DNA of 64,000 nt, from positions 3,224,001 through 3,288,000 of the forward strand of contig NZ_LT629771.1 of the NCBI RefSeq assembly GCF_900105175.1. The letters run 5' to 3'. Below are positions 17,690 through 26,120 of this stretch, one piece after another. The stretch's first letter is position 1. Each line of letters opens with the position of its first letter. Both the position numbers and the translations under genes were made by a program. The notes below the pieces were generated by a model. It saw nothing but the letters and a program-made list of their open reading frames with translations. It was not told the DNA's origin and ran no database searches. This DNA is from Jiangella sp. DSM 45060. GTDB lineage: Bacteria > Actinomycetota > Actinomycetes > Jiangellales > Jiangellaceae.

Positions 17690-18663
17690 CTCAACACCAT
17701 TCGCTTGTCGTGGCAGAGAATCCGCGTCCCTTCACGGGACTCCGCGAAGAGCCTGGTTCTCGTCGCTCCGGCCTGTGTCTAGCTGGCCCATGTCGTAACG
17801 TGGAGCACAGCATTGTCTGATTGCCTATGCCTGTCAAGACCTAACTGAGTGGTCCAACCAAAGCCCGAGACAGGCAGTCGATATCCGGGCAACACGCCTG
17901 ACTTCGGACCGATACGACCAACGCCCCTCTGCAGCTGACCCACCCCATCCAGCCACCATGTCGGCAACCCGAGCGACATCGGGGGTTGATCGACCGGGCC
18001 GATACCGGGTCTATCGCCTTAGGGTGAAATGGCACAGGTTCTCGTGAGGCGGACGACGCGATCGCCCACCCCACGCGAGCGCCGGCCGTGATCAGCGGCG
18101 GTCGCAGGTGTCGCGCCTTGTCGCGGGCATGGACGCACGGCCGGGCGCGACCCCGCAGGCCCTCCGGCGAGCGCCGGTCAGTCAGGCCGGCGGCTCACCG
18201 CGCCCCGCCCACCCCGGGGTGGGCGCCATCGAGCCGTGACACCAGCGCCAACCGTTGGCCATGACGCCACCCCACCCGACACCCAACCCCCCACCGCCAG
18301 CCCCACAGCCCACCGCCCGGGTCGACGCCGTGACACCAGCGCCACCCCTTGGCCATGACGTCACCCCACCCGACACCCAACCCCGCCACCGGCCCTACAG
18401 CCCACCGCACCCCACAGCCCCAACGCCGGGTCGACGCCACCCGCCGCCGAAGCGCAGCCCAGGTCGCCACTCGGCGACCCGCTCCGGAAGATCTCCCCGC
18501 CCGTCGACGCGCCGAAGCGGCCGATTCGCCCTATGATCTATGCCAAAACGGGTGACGGAACCCGCTCAGCTGCTTGAGCTCACTCGGCTAGGTCGACTCC
18601 GCGCAGCGGCAGTGGTGTACTTGTGCTGGGCGGATACGTCCTTCCGTAGAGGGAGAGCGAGCA
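17690..18663. other. Long gene-free region between divergent Opp operon and GntR regulator
   Basis: About 970 bases with no convincing gene: the open frames here have no ribosome-binding sites, no family resemblance and strongly repetitive Pro/Arg-rich translations. The left part (17690-18000) is less GC-rich and should hold the promoter of the Opp operon; a loose inverted repeat GACC-N9-GGTC lies at 17838-17854. The middle holds a tandem repeat (18236-18438). The right end should hold the promoter of the GntR gene, with GGGAG just upstream of its GTG. Confidence 0.6.
18236..18438. repeat. Imperfect tandem direct repeat, two units of about 94 and 109 bases
   Basis: Unit one (18236-18329) and unit two (18330-18438) both start GTGACACCAGCGCCA and both end GGGTCGACGCC. 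They share TTGGCCATGACG, CACCCCACCCGACACCCAACCCC and CAGCCCACCGC blocks, with a 15-base expansion in unit two. It lies in a C-rich, strand-biased non-coding segment. It is not a CRISPR array: there are only two units, with no spacers and no cas genes. Confidence 0.75.
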
Positions 18664-19653
18664 GTGGTCGACAAGATTCAGGTGAGCCTGCACTCCGATG
18701 TGCCCATCTACCGGCAGATCGTCACGCAGCTGTCGTTCATGATCGAGACCGGCGACCTCGCGCCCGGCCAGGCCCTGCCCAGTGCCCGTCTCCTCGCCGA
18801 CAACCTCCACATCAACCGCAACACCGTCGCCCGGGCCTATGCCGAACTCGGCGAGATCGGCCTGGTCGAGGGGCGCGGGCGCACGGGGACGATCGTCGTC
18901 GGGCCCGGTCCGGAGCGCGAGGGCTCGCTGGCCCGCGACCAGGCCAGGCAACTGCTCGAGACAGCCACCCGCGAGTGCATCGAGCTCGGTCTGTCCGCGG
19001 CCGAGATCCAGTCGCTGGTCATGAGCCTGGCGCTGCGCGCCGAGGACGACCTCCTGAAGGTCTCGTTCGTCGAGTGCAACGTCGACCGCGCCAAGTACTT
19101 CGCCAGCGAGCTCGAGGCCAACATCGGCGTCAAGGTGAAGCCCCTGGTGCTCGGCACCTTCGAGCCCGAGGAGGAGCGCGCCGACCTCGTCCTCACGACG
19201 TTCTTCCACCTGGCCGAGGTGCGCGCGCTCATGCGCCGCCCCAACACCGAGATCGTCGCCATCGTCGTCGCACCGCACGTCCAGACGCTGGTGCAGATCG
19301 CGTCGGTGGCCAAGAACGGCACGGTCGGCATCTGGTACCGCACCGACGAGCAGGCCGTCACCGTCCGCGACTCCCTGCGCGACTCCGGCATCAAGAACAT
19401 CGAGGTGCTCGACGGCATCGAGGACAAGCACCTCGACGGCATCGACCTCGTCGTGATCCCCGACGGCATGGGCGAGCTGCGCGAGCAGCTCGAAGGCCGG
19501 GTCAAGGTCATGGAGTTCGGCAACGTGCTCGACGCCGCGTCCATCCGCATGGTCAGCGACGTCGTCCGCGACATGCAGGACCTCAAGCGCGGCGCGGCGC
19601 CGTCGATCGGCCAGGCCCCGCCCGTGCCGGCGACGCCCGCCGGCACGGGCTGA
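18664..19653 (+). CDS. GntR-family transcriptional regulator with long C-terminal effector domain
   Basis: A 329-residue protein. Residues about 5-75 form a winged helix-turn-helix of the short-spacer GntR type (VPIYRQIVTQLSFMIETG, then LPSARLLADNLHINRNTVARAY and the GLVEGRGRTGT wing). Unlike YtrA-type regulators, which stop soon after, it continues for about 230 residues with alternating strands and helices that I cannot assign. The pattern (VSFVECN, ADLVLTTFFH, GTVGIWYRT, IDLVVIPDGMG) looks like a two-lobe or Rossmann-like ligand domain. It starts at GTG after GGGAG. It converges on the CoA-ligase end of the mutase operon with a 5-base gap, and is one of two candidate regulators for the palindromes described in this window. 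Confidence 0.88.
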   Translation: MVDKIQVSLHSDVPIYRQIVTQLSFMIETGDLAPGQALPSARLLADNLHINRNTVARAYAELGEIGLVEGRGRTGTIVVGPGPEREGSLARDQARQLLETATRECIELGLSAAEIQSLVMSLALRAEDDLLKVSFVECNVDRAKYFASELEANIGVKVKPLVLGTFEPEEERADLVLTTFFHLAEVRALMRRPNTEIVAIVVAPHVQTLVQIASVAKNGTVGIWYRTDEQAVTVRDSLRDSGIKNIEVLDGIEDKHLDGIDLVVIPDGMGELREQLEGRVKVMEFGNVLDAASIRMVSDVVRDMQDLKRGAAPSIGQAPPVPATPAGTG

Positions 19654-19658
19654 CGTCG

Positions 19659-21131
19659 TCACACGCCCACGAGCTCGATCGTCCCGTCCGCGATCAGCCG
19701 CTTCACCGCCGCCTTGTCGCCCTTGCCGATCCCGGTGACCGGCAGGCTCGGCACCAGCGCGGCCGCCGACGGACGCTTGAAGCTCGGCAGCGCCTCACGG
19801 CAGTGCCGGAGCAGGCCCTCGGCGGTGAGTCCGCTGCCCGCCTTCGGCACGGCGACGACCACCGGGGTCTCGCCCCACCGAACGCTCGGGATCCCCACGA
19901 CGATCGCCTCCTGGACGCCTCCGTGGCCGAACGCCGCCGCCTCGATCTCGGCCGGAGCGACGTTGAGGCCGCCCGAGATGATGATGTCCTTGAGCCGGCC
20001 GGTGAGGAAGACCAGCCCGCGGTCGTCGACCCGGCCGAGGTCCCCGGTGCGCAGCGCGCCCGACGCCGTCAGCGCGCCGCTCGTCGCCGCGGCGTCGCCG
20101 AAGTACCCGCGCATGCGGCTGGGAGCGGCCGCGAGGATCTCCCCGCCGTCGCCGTGGCCCTCCAGCGGGTCGAGCGCCACCTCGGTCGTCGGGAAGGCAC
20201 GCCCGACGGTCGCGGGCTCGGCCCGCAGCATGGCGTGTGTCGCGACGGTGACGGGCACGAGCTCGGTCAGCCCGTAGAACTGGTGCGTCTCCACCCGAGG
20301 CAGCACCTCCCACCACGTCCGGAGCAGCTGGACCGGCATCGGCTCGGAGGCGAACATGATCCACCGGAGCCCGGCGAGCTTGCGCAGCGGCGCGTGCTCG
20401 AGCAGCCGGCTGAGGATCGTCGGCACGGCGTCGAACGTCGTCGCCCGGGTGCAGGCGTCGGCGACCCGCTCGACGTCGAAGCCGGGCAGGATCTCCAGCG
20501 AGCCGCCGGCGCACAGGGTGGGCAGGACGTGCTCGGGGATGCAGGTGTAGAGGGGCAGGAACACCAGGCCGCGGTCGCCGCGGTCGAACGGCAGCGCCGC
20601 CGTCATCTGCAGGGCCGTGTGGAAGATCGATCCGTGCGTGTGCTCGACGCCCTTCGGCCGTCCGGTCGAGCCGCTGGTGAGCATGATCTTGCAGGTGGCG
20701 TCCGGTCCGATCCGGGGCAGCGGCGGTCCGCCCGGCCCGCGTGGCGGCGCGGACAGCTCCAGCAGCCGGTGGGACTCCTCGAGCCCGTCCCGGAGCTCGG
20801 CCGGGATCCGGCCGACGAGTATCGTCCGCACGCCGACGAGGTCGAGCTGGTCGCGGATCGACGCGAGGTCGAGCATCGTGTTGACGGGGACCGCGACCAG
20901 CCCGGCCCGCATGATGCCCAGGTAGGCGGCGATGTAGGCCGGCTCGTTCTGCCCGATGATCCCGACCGGCTCCCCCGGTCTCAGCCCGAGGCCGAGCAGT
21001 CCTCGGGCCAGCTCCTCCGTGCGGGACCAGAACTGCGCGTACGTCCAGGTCTCGCCGTCGCAGATCAGCGCCGGATCGTTCGGGTGGGCGCGCGCCACGG
21101 CGCCGATGTGCGACAACAGGGTTCTGACCAT
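19659..21131 (-). CDS. Acyl-CoA synthetase (AMP-forming), paralogue of the ligase at 27000-28496
   Basis: A 490-residue adenylate-forming enzyme. P-loop LTSGSTGRPKGVEHTHG is at residues about 150-167, FYGLTELVPV forms the A5 region, and RTGDLGRVDDRGLVFLTGRLKDIIISGG is the hinge. The C-terminal lysine motif reads TGIGKGDK instead of the common TGKI/V. It activates a carboxylic acid to the acyl-AMP and then the acyl-CoA. It is the last gene of the eight-gene mutase operon, 20 bases after the ThDP enzyme gene. It is very similar to the other ligase (shared MFASE.MPV, VETHQ.YG and GRAFPTT), so the two may activate related acids such as 2-hydroxy- and 2- or 3-amino-acids (inference). Confidence 0.9.
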   Translation of the reverse strand: MVRTLLSHIGAVARAHPNDPALICDGETWTYAQFWSRTEELARGLLGLGLRPGEPVGIIGQNEPAYIAAYLGIMRAGLVAVPVNTMLDLASIRDQLDLVGVRTILVGRIPAELRDGLEESHRLLELSAPPRGPGGPPLPRIGPDATCKIMLTSGSTGRPKGVEHTHGSIFHTALQMTAALPFDRGDRGLVFLPLYTCIPEHVLPTLCAGGSLEILPGFDVERVADACTRATTFDAVPTILSRLLEHAPLRKLAGLRWIMFASEPMPVQLLRTWWEVLPRVETHQFYGLTELVPVTVATHAMLRAEPATVGRAFPTTEVALDPLEGHGDGGEILAAAPSRMRGYFGDAAATSGALTASGALRTGDLGRVDDRGLVFLTGRLKDIIISGGLNVAPAEIEAAAFGHGGVQEAIVVGIPSVRWGETPVVVAVPKAGSGLTAEGLLRHCREALPSFKRPSAAALVPSLPVTGIGKGDKAAVKRLIADGTIELVGV

Positions 21132-21151
21132 GCGCTGACCACCTCACCGGT

Positions 21152-22900
21152 TCACGACTCGACGTCCCCATGACGCGGACCCGACAACCACGCCCGCTCG
21201 GCCGCGTCCCAGGCGGCGAGCGCGTGGAACTCCGGCACCAGGGCGAGGCCGCTCCTGGTGTCCGGGGAGATCGGTTCGCGGGAGACCCGGACGGCGACCA
21301 GCGCGGGTGCGTGCGCGAACGCCTCCCCCAGCGCCGTCTCCAGGTCGTCCACGCTGCCGGCGCGGTAGCCGGCGACGCCGAGGCTCTCCGCGAGCCGGTC
21401 CCAGGCAGACGGCCCGAGCTCGGTGCCCATGATCCGCCCGTCGTAGTTGCGGACCTGGTCCGCGCGCTCGATGTTCCACGCGTTGTTGTCGGCCACGACG
21501 ACGACGAACCGCGCGCCTTCGCGGACCGCGGTCTCCAGCTCCATGACGTTGAAGCCCAGGGCGCCGTCCCCGACGAGCGCGACGACCGTGCGGTCCGGAT
21601 GGTTGAGCGACGCCGAGACCGCGAACGGCACGCCCACCCCGAGACATCCGAACGCCCCGAGGTCCAGGTAGGTGGGCGTGGTCAGGCTCGATCGCGACCA
21701 CGACAGGATGTCCCCGCCGTCGACGATCACGATCGCGGTGTCGTCGATGTGCTCGTTGAGCGCGCGGATGACCTGGAGCGGGTGCAGCCCGCCGTCCGCG
21801 GCGGCCTGCTGGGCCCGCATCGTCTCGCCGAGCCGGCGCCGTTTCGCGGCGTTGCCGCTCATGACGTCGTCGCGCCAGCCGAGATCCGGAGCGGCCGGTC
21901 GCGCGCCCGCCGTCACCAGAGCCTCCAGCGCCGAGTGCGGATCGGCGCGCAGTTCCACGTCGCCGCGGCGGTTGGCCTGGACCTCCTCGGAGTTCCGGCC
22001 GATCCGCAGGAACCGCTCGGCCGCGGCGAACACCGCGGGCGACCCGTACGCCGTCTCGAAATCCAGCTGCCGGCCGACCGTGATCACCAGGTCGGCCTCG
22101 GCCATCGCCCGGGCGCGCGCCGCCGGAACGAACGTGGGGATGCTCTCGGACAGGGCGCCCCGGCTCGCCCGGGTGTCGAGGTAGAGGGCGCCGGTCGTGC
22201 GCACGAACTCGGCCAGCGGTCCGGGCACGGTGAGCGCCTCGCGACCGGCGAGCACCAGCGGCCGGGTGCTGGCCGCGATCGCGTCGACGGCCCGCTCGAC
22301 GGCGGCGGCCTCCGGTGGCCGGCGCGCCCTCGTGCGGCGCGGATAGGCCGTGTAGGGCGGCGCGGCATCCTGGCGCAGCAGCTCGGCGCCGAACTCGACG
22401 TACACCGGGCCGCCGGGGCCGTCGTCGCCGAGCGCCGCGCTCACGGCGCGGTCGAGCCGGTCGACGACGTGCCGGCACGACCGGACCACCTCCACCGCCC
22501 GGCAGACCGGCCGGACGATCGCCGCCTGGTCGATCTCCTCCAGGGCGCCCATGCCCGCCTGCTCGTCCGGCGGGCGGGTCGAGATGACGAGCACCGGCGA
22601 ACCGGCGAGGAAGGCGCAGCCGATCCCGGTGACCGCGTTGGTCAGCCCCGGCCCGGTCGTGACGATCGCGACGGCGAGGCGGTGCCGCAGATCGGCCTCC
22701 GCCTGGGCCATGTGCACGGCGGCCACCTCGTGCCGCGCCGTCACGACCCGGACGCCGCGCGCGTCCAGCTCCGCCCAGATCGGCTTCATGTGCGAGCCGG
22801 GCAGGCTGAACACCCGCTCGATCCCCTGCTCGCTCAGGTACGCGGCGATCACCGCGGCCACGGTGGGCGGGGCGGCGTCGCGCGGCATCGGGCGCGTCAT
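21152..22900 (-). CDS. Thiamine-diphosphate enzyme, probable 2-hydroxyacyl-CoA lyase
   Basis: A 582-residue protein of the acetolactate synthase/oxalyl-CoA decarboxylase superfamily. It has the cofactor-activating glutamate in TARHEVAAVHMAQ (N-terminal Pyr domain) and a ThDP/Mg motif VALVGDGALGFNVMELE...VADNNAWNIE in the C-terminal PP domain. Its C-terminus carries an extended tail (SGLALVPEFHALAAWDAAERAWL), as in enzymes that close over a CoA substrate. Actinobacteria use such lyases to split 2-hydroxyisobutyryl-CoA into acetone and formyl-CoA. Co-operonic CoA ligases and an HCM-type mutase make that role likely here. Start and stop overlaps bind it to the DmpA-like gene (ATGA). A generic acetolactate-synthase-like role is the fallback reading. 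Confidence 0.7.
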   Translation of the reverse strand: MTRPMPRDAAPPTVAAVIAAYLSEQGIERVFSLPGSHMKPIWAELDARGVRVVTARHEVAAVHMAQAEADLRHRLAVAIVTTGPGLTNAVTGIGCAFLAGSPVLVISTRPPDEQAGMGALEEIDQAAIVRPVCRAVEVVRSCRHVVDRLDRAVSAALGDDGPGGPVYVEFGAELLRQDAAPPYTAYPRRTRARRPPEAAAVERAVDAIAASTRPLVLAGREALTVPGPLAEFVRTTGALYLDTRASRGALSESIPTFVPAARARAMAEADLVITVGRQLDFETAYGSPAVFAAAERFLRIGRNSEEVQANRRGDVELRADPHSALEALVTAGARPAAPDLGWRDDVMSGNAAKRRRLGETMRAQQAAADGGLHPLQVIRALNEHIDDTAIVIVDGGDILSWSRSSLTTPTYLDLGAFGCLGVGVPFAVSASLNHPDRTVVALVGDGALGFNVMELETAVREGARFVVVVADNNAWNIERADQVRNYDGRIMGTELGPSAWDRLAESLGVAGYRAGSVDDLETALGEAFAHAPALVAVRVSREPISPDTRSGLALVPEFHALAAWDAAERAWLSGPRHGDVES

Positions 22901-23994
22901 CCGGCGTAGGCCGCGCGGAGGCGGTCGTGGTCCAGGGCGTGCGCGGTGATCCCGTCGCGTCCGACGCTGGTCTCCGCGGCCACCACGGCGTTGAGGATCG
23001 CCTCCTCGGTGGCGTCGATGACCGCGTCGAACAGGCCGTTGATCACGGTGTTGCCGGCCATGCGCAGCGGGATCTCGTCCGGGCCCGGCTCCACCAGGCC
23101 GACCCGGGGCAGGCCGTCGTTCCCGGTGGAGAACGCCAGGAGCAGGTCGCCGCTGCCGTTCTCGCCGGACCCGCCGGTCCGCCCGACGGCCAGCGCGCCG
23201 CGCTGGGCCAGCCGTTCGCACTGGTGCGGCAGCAGCGGCGCGTCCGTCGCGATCAGCACGATGATCGACCCGCTGCCCCGGGCCGAGCGCACCACCGCGT
23301 CGAACGGCGACGGGACCTCGTCGGTGGGGATCCGCTCGCCGATCGGCACCCCGTTCACCCGCAGCCGCCCGCGCCGGCCGTGATTGGCCTGCACGAGGAC
23401 GCCGACGGTGTGGCCGCCGACGACCCGCGACGACGTGCCGATGCCGCCCTTGAACTCGTGGCAGATCATGCCCGTGCCGCTGCCGACCGAGCCCTCGGGC
23501 ACCGGCCCTGCGGACAGCGCGTCGAAGGCCGCGTCGACGTGGGCGGCCGTGACGTGCTGGCCGTTGATGTCGCTCAGCAGGCCGTCGTAGGTCTCCGCCA
23601 CCACCGGAAGGTGGAAGTAGAGCTCGTCGTCGCCCCGCTCCCGGTGCAGCCGGGCGACGATCGCGTCGCGGACCACGCCGACGGAGTGCGTGTTGGTCAG
23701 CCCGATGGCGGTGGTGAGCTGCCCGTTCTCCCGGATCCAGTGCAGGCCGGTCATCTCGCCGTTGCCGTTGAGCCGGTGGAAGCCGGCGAAGACCGGCGAG
23801 TCCCAGACCCGCGGCCGCGGCTCCACGACGGTCACCCCGGTGCGCACCGGTCCCTCGCCGACGACCAGCGGCCCGTCGCCCGCGCGCACCGTGTGGTGCC
23901 CCACCCGCACGCCGGCGACGTCGGTGATCGCGTTGTGCCGGCCGGTCGGGAGGTCACCGACCACGATGCCGAGATCGCGCGACCGGCCCGTCAC
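22897..23994 (-). CDS. DmpA/P1-family (S58) self-processing aminopeptidase
   Basis: A 365-residue member of the DmpA family, Ntn-like enzymes that cleave themselves before a serine to make two subunits. The expected nucleophile is Ser243 in GSGSIIVLIATDAPLLP. Upstream motifs ITDVAGVRVGHHTV, GLTNTHSVG and GGIGTSSRVVGGHTVGVLVQANHG are characteristic. DmpA relatives remove N-terminal D-residues, beta-residues or glycine from small peptides and amides. It is embedded in the mutase operon with 4-base overlaps on both sides, so its product is plausibly passed to the CoA ligases. Substrate class (D versus beta versus other) cannot be read directly. Confidence 0.9.
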   Translation of the reverse strand: MTGRSRDLGIVVGDLPTGRHNAITDVAGVRVGHHTVRAGDGPLVVGEGPVRTGVTVVEPRPRVWDSPVFAGFHRLNGNGEMTGLHWIRENGQLTTAIGLTNTHSVGVVRDAIVARLHRERGDDELYFHLPVVAETYDGLLSDINGQHVTAAHVDAAFDALSAGPVPEGSVGSGTGMICHEFKGGIGTSSRVVGGHTVGVLVQANHGRRGRLRVNGVPIGERIPTDEVPSPFDAVVRSARGSGSIIVLIATDAPLLPHQCERLAQRGALAVGRTGGSGENGSGDLLLAFSTGNDGLPRVGLVEPGPDEIPLRMAGNTVINGLFDAVIDATEEAILNAVVAAETSVGRDGITAHALDHDRLRAAYAG

Positions 23995-24416
23995 GCCAGC
24001 CGTGCCTGTCGGGCGTTGCTGGAGATGTACTCGACCAGCTCGGCCGTCGGCGTCCCGGGCCCGAACACCTCGTGGACGCCGTAGCCCTTGAGCGTGTCGG
24101 CGTCCTCGGGCGGGATGGTGCCGCCGACGACGAACAGGACGTCCTGGCGGTCGTTCTCCTTCAGCAGCGCGCACAGGTCCCTGGCGTACTCGAGGTGGGC
24201 GCCGGACAGGCTGGACAGGCCGAGGACGTCGGCGTCCTCCTGGACGACCGCGCGCAGGATCGATTCCGGGCTCTGGTAGATGCCGGTGTAGACGACTTCC
24301 ATCCCGGAGTCGCGCAACGCCCGCGCCACGACCTTGGCGCCGCGGTCGTGCCCGTCGAGCCCGGGCTTGGCGATCACCACTTTGAGTGGCGGCAGTCCAT
24401 CGGTGGCGGATGTCAT
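23991..24416 (-). CDS. hcmB: B12-binding small subunit of acyl-CoA mutase (IcmB/HcmB type)
   Basis: A 141-residue cobalamin-binding domain with the histidine-on motif LDGHDRG, followed by LSSLSGAH and VVGGTIPPEDAD, the standard DxHxxG...SxL...GG arrangement. Separate small subunits of this size are found in isobutyryl-CoA and 2-hydroxyisobutyryl-CoA mutases, whereas methylmalonyl-CoA mutase normally carries this domain at the C-terminus of its large chain. It is encoded 15 bases after the large subunit gene and overlaps the DmpA-like gene as GTGA. The symbol rests on the Val90/Asp117 signature of its partner. Confidence 0.88.
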   Translation of the reverse strand: MTSATDGLPPLKVVIAKPGLDGHDRGAKVVARALRDSGMEVVYTGIYQSPESILRAVVQEDADVLGLSSLSGAHLEYARDLCALLKENDRQDVLFVVGGTIPPEDADTLKGYGVHEVFGPGTPTAELVEYISSNARQARLA

Positions 24417-24431
24417 GGTCTCGTCCTTCCT

Positions 24432-26120
24432 CTAGAACACGGTCGACGGCTGGTGGTGGCCCCACACGCCGCGCAGCACGTCGCAGATCTCGCCGACCGT
24501 GGCCCGCGCGCGCACGGCGTCCTCGATCAGCGGCATCAGGTTGTGGTGCAGGTCGGGGGCGGCCTTCTCGATCGCGCGCAGTGCCGCGGTGACCTGCCGG
24601 TCCTCGCGGGACCGCTTCACCTCGGCGAGCCGCGCCATCTGGCGCTCCATCACGCCGGGCACCGGACGGTCGATCTCGATGTCCTGGGTCTCGTCCTCGT
24701 CGACGTAGTCGTTCACGCCGACGGTGATGGTGTCGTTGCTCTCGACCTTGACCTGCTGCTCCCAGGCGGAGTCAGAGATCAGCTGCACCGCGTAGCCGGA
24801 CTGGACCGCCTCGATCATGCCGCCCATCGCGTCGATCCGCTCGATCAGCGCGAGCGCGTCCTCCTCGATCTGGGAGGTGAGCGACTCCACGTAGTACGAC
24901 CCGGCGAGCGGATCGACGACGTCGGCGACGCCGGTCTCGTGCAGGATGATCGCCTGGGTGCGTACGGCGATCTTGATCGCGCTCTCCGACGGGATCGACA
25001 GCGCCTCGTCGAGGGAGTTCGTGTGCAGCGACTGGGTGCCGCCCAGGATGGCGGCCATCGCCTGGATCGCGGTCCGGGCGACGTTGTTGTACGGCTGCTG
25101 CGCGGTGAGCGAGACGCCGGCGGTCTGGCAGTGCGCCCGCATCAGCCACGATCGGGGATCCTTGGCGCCCAGCCGCTCGCGCATGAGCCGCGCCCACAGC
25201 CGGCGGGCCGCCCGCAGCTTCGCCGCCTCCTCGAAGAAGTTGTTGTGCACGTCCCAGAAGAACGACACCCGCGGCGCCAGCCGGTCGACGTCGATGCCGC
25301 GCTCGACCGCGTGCTCGAGATAGCACAGCGCGTTGCTGATGGTGAGGCCGACCTCTTCGACGGCCGTCGAGCCGGCGTCCCTGATGTGGTAGCCGCACAC
25401 GTTGAGCGGGTTGAACCGCGGCATCACGTCCGCGCCGTACTCCATCGTGTCGACCACCAGCTGCACCGAGGGCAGCGGCGGGAAGATGAACTCGTTCTGG
25501 GCGATGTACTCCTTGAGGATGTCGTTCTGGGTGGTCCCGGTGAGCACGTGGCCCGGGATGCCCCGCTCGTCGGCCACCACCCGGTACATGGCCAGCACGA
25601 CGGCGGCCGACGGGTTGATCGTCATCGACGTGGAGATCTGGTCGAGCGGGATGCCGTCGAACAGCGCGTGCATGTCGACGACGGTGTCGACGGCGACGCC
25701 GATGCGGCCGACCTCGCGCCGGTACACCTCGTGGTCGGAGTCGTAGCCCAGCAGCGTCGGCAGGTCGAAGTCGGTCGAGAGACCGGTCTGGCCGGTCTTG
25801 AGCAGGTACTTGTACCGGTTGTTGGTGTCCTCGGCCTGGCCGAAGCCGGCCACCTGGCGGATCGTCCACGGCCGGCCGCGGTACATCGTGGCGTGCACGC
25901 CGCGGGTGTACGGGTACTCGCCGGGGAGCCCGATGTCCTCAGCCGGGTCCAGGTGCCTGATGTCGGCATGGGTGTAGACGTCCTTGACCGGCGCGCCGGA
26001 CAGGGTCGTGTACTCCGAGCGCCGCGGCGGGATCCGCTGGTAGTCGGCGGCGACCCGTCCGGTCCTCCAGGCCTCGACGCGCTCGTCCCAGCGCTTGTCG
26101 TCCTCGTTCATCGGCTCCAT
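24432..26120 (-). CDS. hcmA: B12-dependent acyl-CoA mutase large subunit, 2-hydroxyisobutyryl-CoA mutase type (Val90/Asp117)
   Basis: A 562-residue TIM-barrel subunit without a cobalamin domain. RPWTIRQVAGFG and TGLSTDFDLPTLLG surround the substrate pocket. With the ATG at 26120, Val falls exactly at residue 90 and Asp at residue 117. In known 2-hydroxyisobutyryl-CoA mutase these are Ile90 and Asp117. Methylmalonyl- and isobutyryl-CoA mutases have Tyr and Phe at the first position and lack the Asp. This start has AAGGAGG 10 bases upstream and overlaps meaB by 13 bases; an alternative ATG at 26111 overlaps meaB as ATGA. Predicted reaction: exchange of 2-methyl-2-(OH or other polar group) acyl-CoA with the straight-chain 3-substituted acyl-CoA. 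Confidence 0.88.
   Translation of the reverse strand: MEPMNEDDKRWDERVEAWRTGRVAADYQRIPPRRSEYTTLSGAPVKDVYTHADIRHLDPAEDIGLPGEYPYTRGVHATMYRGRPWTIRQVAGFGQAEDTNNRYKYLLKTGQTGLSTDFDLPTLLGYDSDHEVYRREVGRIGVAVDTVVDMHALFDGIPLDQISTSMTINPSAAVVLAMYRVVADERGIPGHVLTGTTQNDILKEYIAQNEFIFPPLPSVQLVVDTMEYGADVMPRFNPLNVCGYHIRDAGSTAVEEVGLTISNALCYLEHAVERGIDVDRLAPRVSFFWDVHNNFFEEAAKLRAARRLWARLMRERLGAKDPRSWLMRAHCQTAGVSLTAQQPYNNVARTAIQAMAAILGGTQSLHTNSLDEALSIPSESAIKIAVRTQAIILHETGVADVVDPLAGSYYVESLTSQIEEDALALIERIDAMGGMIEAVQSGYAVQLISDSAWEQQVKVESNDTITVGVNDYVDEDETQDIEIDRPVPGVMERQMARLAEVKRSREDRQVTAALRAIEKAAPDLHHNLMPLIEDAVRARATVGEICDVLRGVWGHHQPSTVF

Noticed and set aside
17838-17854. A fourth CCTA-type operator, GACC-N9-GGTC, upstream of the first Opp operon
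   Set aside because: The spacing is 9 instead of 10 bases and the inner TAGG half is missing; too weak to group with the three matching sites.
18236-18438. CRISPR array
   Set aside because: Two long imperfect tandem units with no spacers and no cas genes.
18589-18596. TAGGTCGA as an operator of the GntR gene
   Set aside because: Only one half-site; the expected left half matches poorly and only with a shifted spacing.
24432-26120. Reading the B12 mutase as methylmalonyl-CoA mutase
   Set aside because: The large chain lacks a B12 domain, the small subunit is separate, and residues 90 and 117 are Val and Asp, not the Tyr-containing methylmalonyl-CoA pocket.
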